The notes under the pieces were generated by a model. The model saw only the letters and a program-made list of their open reading frames with translations. It searched no databases and was not told the origin of the DNA. From contig JANJTC010000004.1 of assembly GCA_024711325.1 (NCBI GenBank), forward strand, positions 62,001-126,000: DNA of 64,000 bases, read 5' to 3'. The DNA comes from Bacteriovoracaceae bacterium (GTDB lineage Bacteria; Bdellovibrionota; Bacteriovoracia; Bacteriovoracales; Bacteriovoracaceae). The position numbers and the translations under genes are program-made. This document shows positions 62,759 through 64,000 of the stretch, one piece after another; the stretch's first letter is position 1, and each line of letters begins with the position of its first letter.

Positions 62759-64000
62759 CTATTTTCCAATACAAAAATTTGAAAAAATAGAATTTAAGAT
62801 TTGATCAGGTGAAACTATACCTATGAGTTCTGAAATACAATGCCCCATAGCATTTAATTCTTGGGAAAGTATAGCTACGTCGCTCTCATGCTTACTAAGT
62901 ATTTGATAATTAGATAATACTTGACTGGCTTGTAATATTAAATGCTTGTGTCGGTCCAATAAAATCGGTTTAGAGGAAATTTCCTGTAAGTACTTTTTAT
63001 TTACATTGTTAATCAATTCTTTCTCCCATTCTGGAGAAAGCGATAAGAGATCAATCGCCCCTATAGAACCAAGTTGGGGATATTTATTAATCAGTTCATC
63101 TTTGGCCGCAGCAAATCCCATTACATCTTTATGGGTAAAAAGAACTAGATCAAAGGGATTATTTAAAAGCTCCGCAAAGCCTTCAACAATTTCAAAAGGA
63201 TTAATCAGCAAAATTGAATAAAAACTATCGCGAAGCTTTTTTTTAGTGCGCTTAATTCCTTCGGCTTCAATTAAATCTTCCGACTCCCGAATCCCAGCAG
63301 TATCAATTAATTTATATTTTACACCTTCAATCAAAATGGTTTCTGTTAAATAATCCCTAGTAGTTCCCGCAACAGATGAAACTATCGCTCTCTCCTCTGA
63401 GAGAAGGAAATTAAACAGAGAACTTTTGCCGGAATTCGGTAAACCTGCCAGTACAATCTCCGGCTGAATCAAATTATGATCCATAGGCTGCACCCGCTTA
63501 ACTAGCGCTTGAAACTTTTTGTCAAAGGCCTCAAGACTTTCTTCAAAGTACTGCTTAGCTGCTTCTTCTCCGATGTCTTCTGCAAAATCTATCGAAAGCT
63601 CTAAAGAGGATTTATGCTTAATGAATAGATCATAAAGCTCCTGATAGGCTTCCTGGAGATTGCCACTTAAAAGCGAAAGCCCTTGGTCCAGAGCATAGCC
63701 GGAATTGGCGTTAAGAAACAAATCCAGACCCTCAACTTGTGAAAGGGTCAGTTTTTTGTTCTTTAGGGCCCGGTAAGTGAATTCTCCCGGTGCCGCCAAC
63801 TGACATCCACCCTCTTTTACAAAAAGCTCGATAATGCGCTCAACATTCAGGGTATTGCCGTGAACCGAAAGCTCCAGGATGTTTTCCCCATTATAGCTTT
63901 TTGGCCCTTCAAAATAGGTAAAACACAGATCATCAATGATCTGCCCCTGTAGGACCAGTTTCGTATAAAAGACCCGGCGTGGTTCTATAGGACCAGTCAG
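62759..64000 (-). CDS. mnmE: tRNA modification GTPase MnmE (partial, 5' end outside window)
   Basis: The frame is open from the stop at 62759 to the window edge (about 413 residues); an ATG is not reached. The N-terminal THF-binding domain is partly present (LTGPIEPRRVFYTKL, NGENILELSVHGN, AAPGEFTYRALKN), then the GTPase with GLPNSGKSSLFN, VAGTTRDY, DTAGIRES and FTHKD, and the family's C-terminal CIGK. With MnmG it modifies wobble uridine of tRNAs. Start lies beyond position 64000. Confidence 0.95.
   Translation of the reverse strand: MTGPIEPRRVFYTKLVLQGQIIDDLCFTYFEGPKSYNGENILELSVHGNTLNVERIIELFVKEGGCQLAAPGEFTYRALKNKKLTLSQVEGLDLFLNANSGYALDQGLSLLSGNLQEAYQELYDLFIKHKSSLELSIDFAEDIGEEAAKQYFEESLEAFDKKFQALVKRVQPMDHNLIQPEIVLAGLPNSGKSSLFNFLLSEERAIVSSVAGTTRDYLTETILIEGVKYKLIDTAGIRESEDLIEAEGIKRTKKKLRDSFYSILLINPFEIVEGFAELLNNPFDLVLFTHKDVMGFAAAKDELINKYPQLGSIGAIDLLSLSPEWEKELINNVNKKYLQEISSKPILLDRHKHLILQASQVLSNYQILSKHESDVAILSQELNAMGHCISELIGIVSPDQILNSIFSNFCIGK

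Noticed and set aside
62728..62769. N-terminal extension of mnmG
   Set aside because: These codons only translate the parS palindrome and ribosome-site region; family members begin at MKEYD-like sequence and the ATG at 62727 has a good ribosome site.

Overview
The window looks like chromosome from a low-GC, Gram-negative bacterium of the Bdellovibrionota, most likely the Bacteriovorax/Peredibacter side. This is inferred from gene content only: many Sec-exported proteins of no known family, outer-membrane beta-barrels, a CFI-box protein, a DUF4388-like protein, an ATP synthase with split b/b' subunits, and a bactofilin next to parAB. The right end (mnmE, mnmG, rsmG, parA, parB, two parS sites) is the gene block usually found beside the replication origin, so the window probably lies near oriC.

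Layout. 1-2068: two near-identical tandem genes for small exported cysteine-containing proteins (the first cut by the window edge) and another exported protein. 2169-3494: an IS481-like DDE transposase gene between two identical 26-bp direct repeats. 3535-12447, all on the minus strand: an accessory locus of two exported Calx-beta proteins, a 1254-residue secreted Rhs/YD-repeat protein, and downstream of it three displaced Rhs 3' fragments. The intact gene and each fragment are followed by a different small membrane protein. This is the most unusual part of the window and reads as a polymorphic-toxin locus with a record of successive tip replacements.

12753-20307: small RHH protein, DUF4388 protein, Mrp/ApbC, a HAMP membrane protein, a Slt-type lytic transglycosylase, and the tRNA-Gln/prs/pth/ychF cluster, whose terminator lies inside the transglycosylase gene. 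20485-28027: a porin, an exported coiled-coil protein with a prion-like Gln/Tyr-rich tail, priA, an exported protein and galU. 28072-37469: a long plus-strand run with an outer-membrane protein, a CFI-box protein, an LptF/G permease, def, fmt, rpe and hutH-hutU-hutI. 37456-52061: TlpA-like thioredoxin, an Flp/TadE-like mini-protein, glpK, radA, ligA, envelope proteins, a patatin-like lipase coupled to a second lytic transglycosylase, and further envelope proteins.

52204-58010: an ATP synthase operon (b', b, delta, alpha, gamma, beta, epsilon) with a clear promoter and terminator but without the a and c subunits. 58095-64000: bactofilin, parB, parA, rsmG, mnmG and the 3' part of mnmE, with parS sites in rsmG and just upstream of mnmG.
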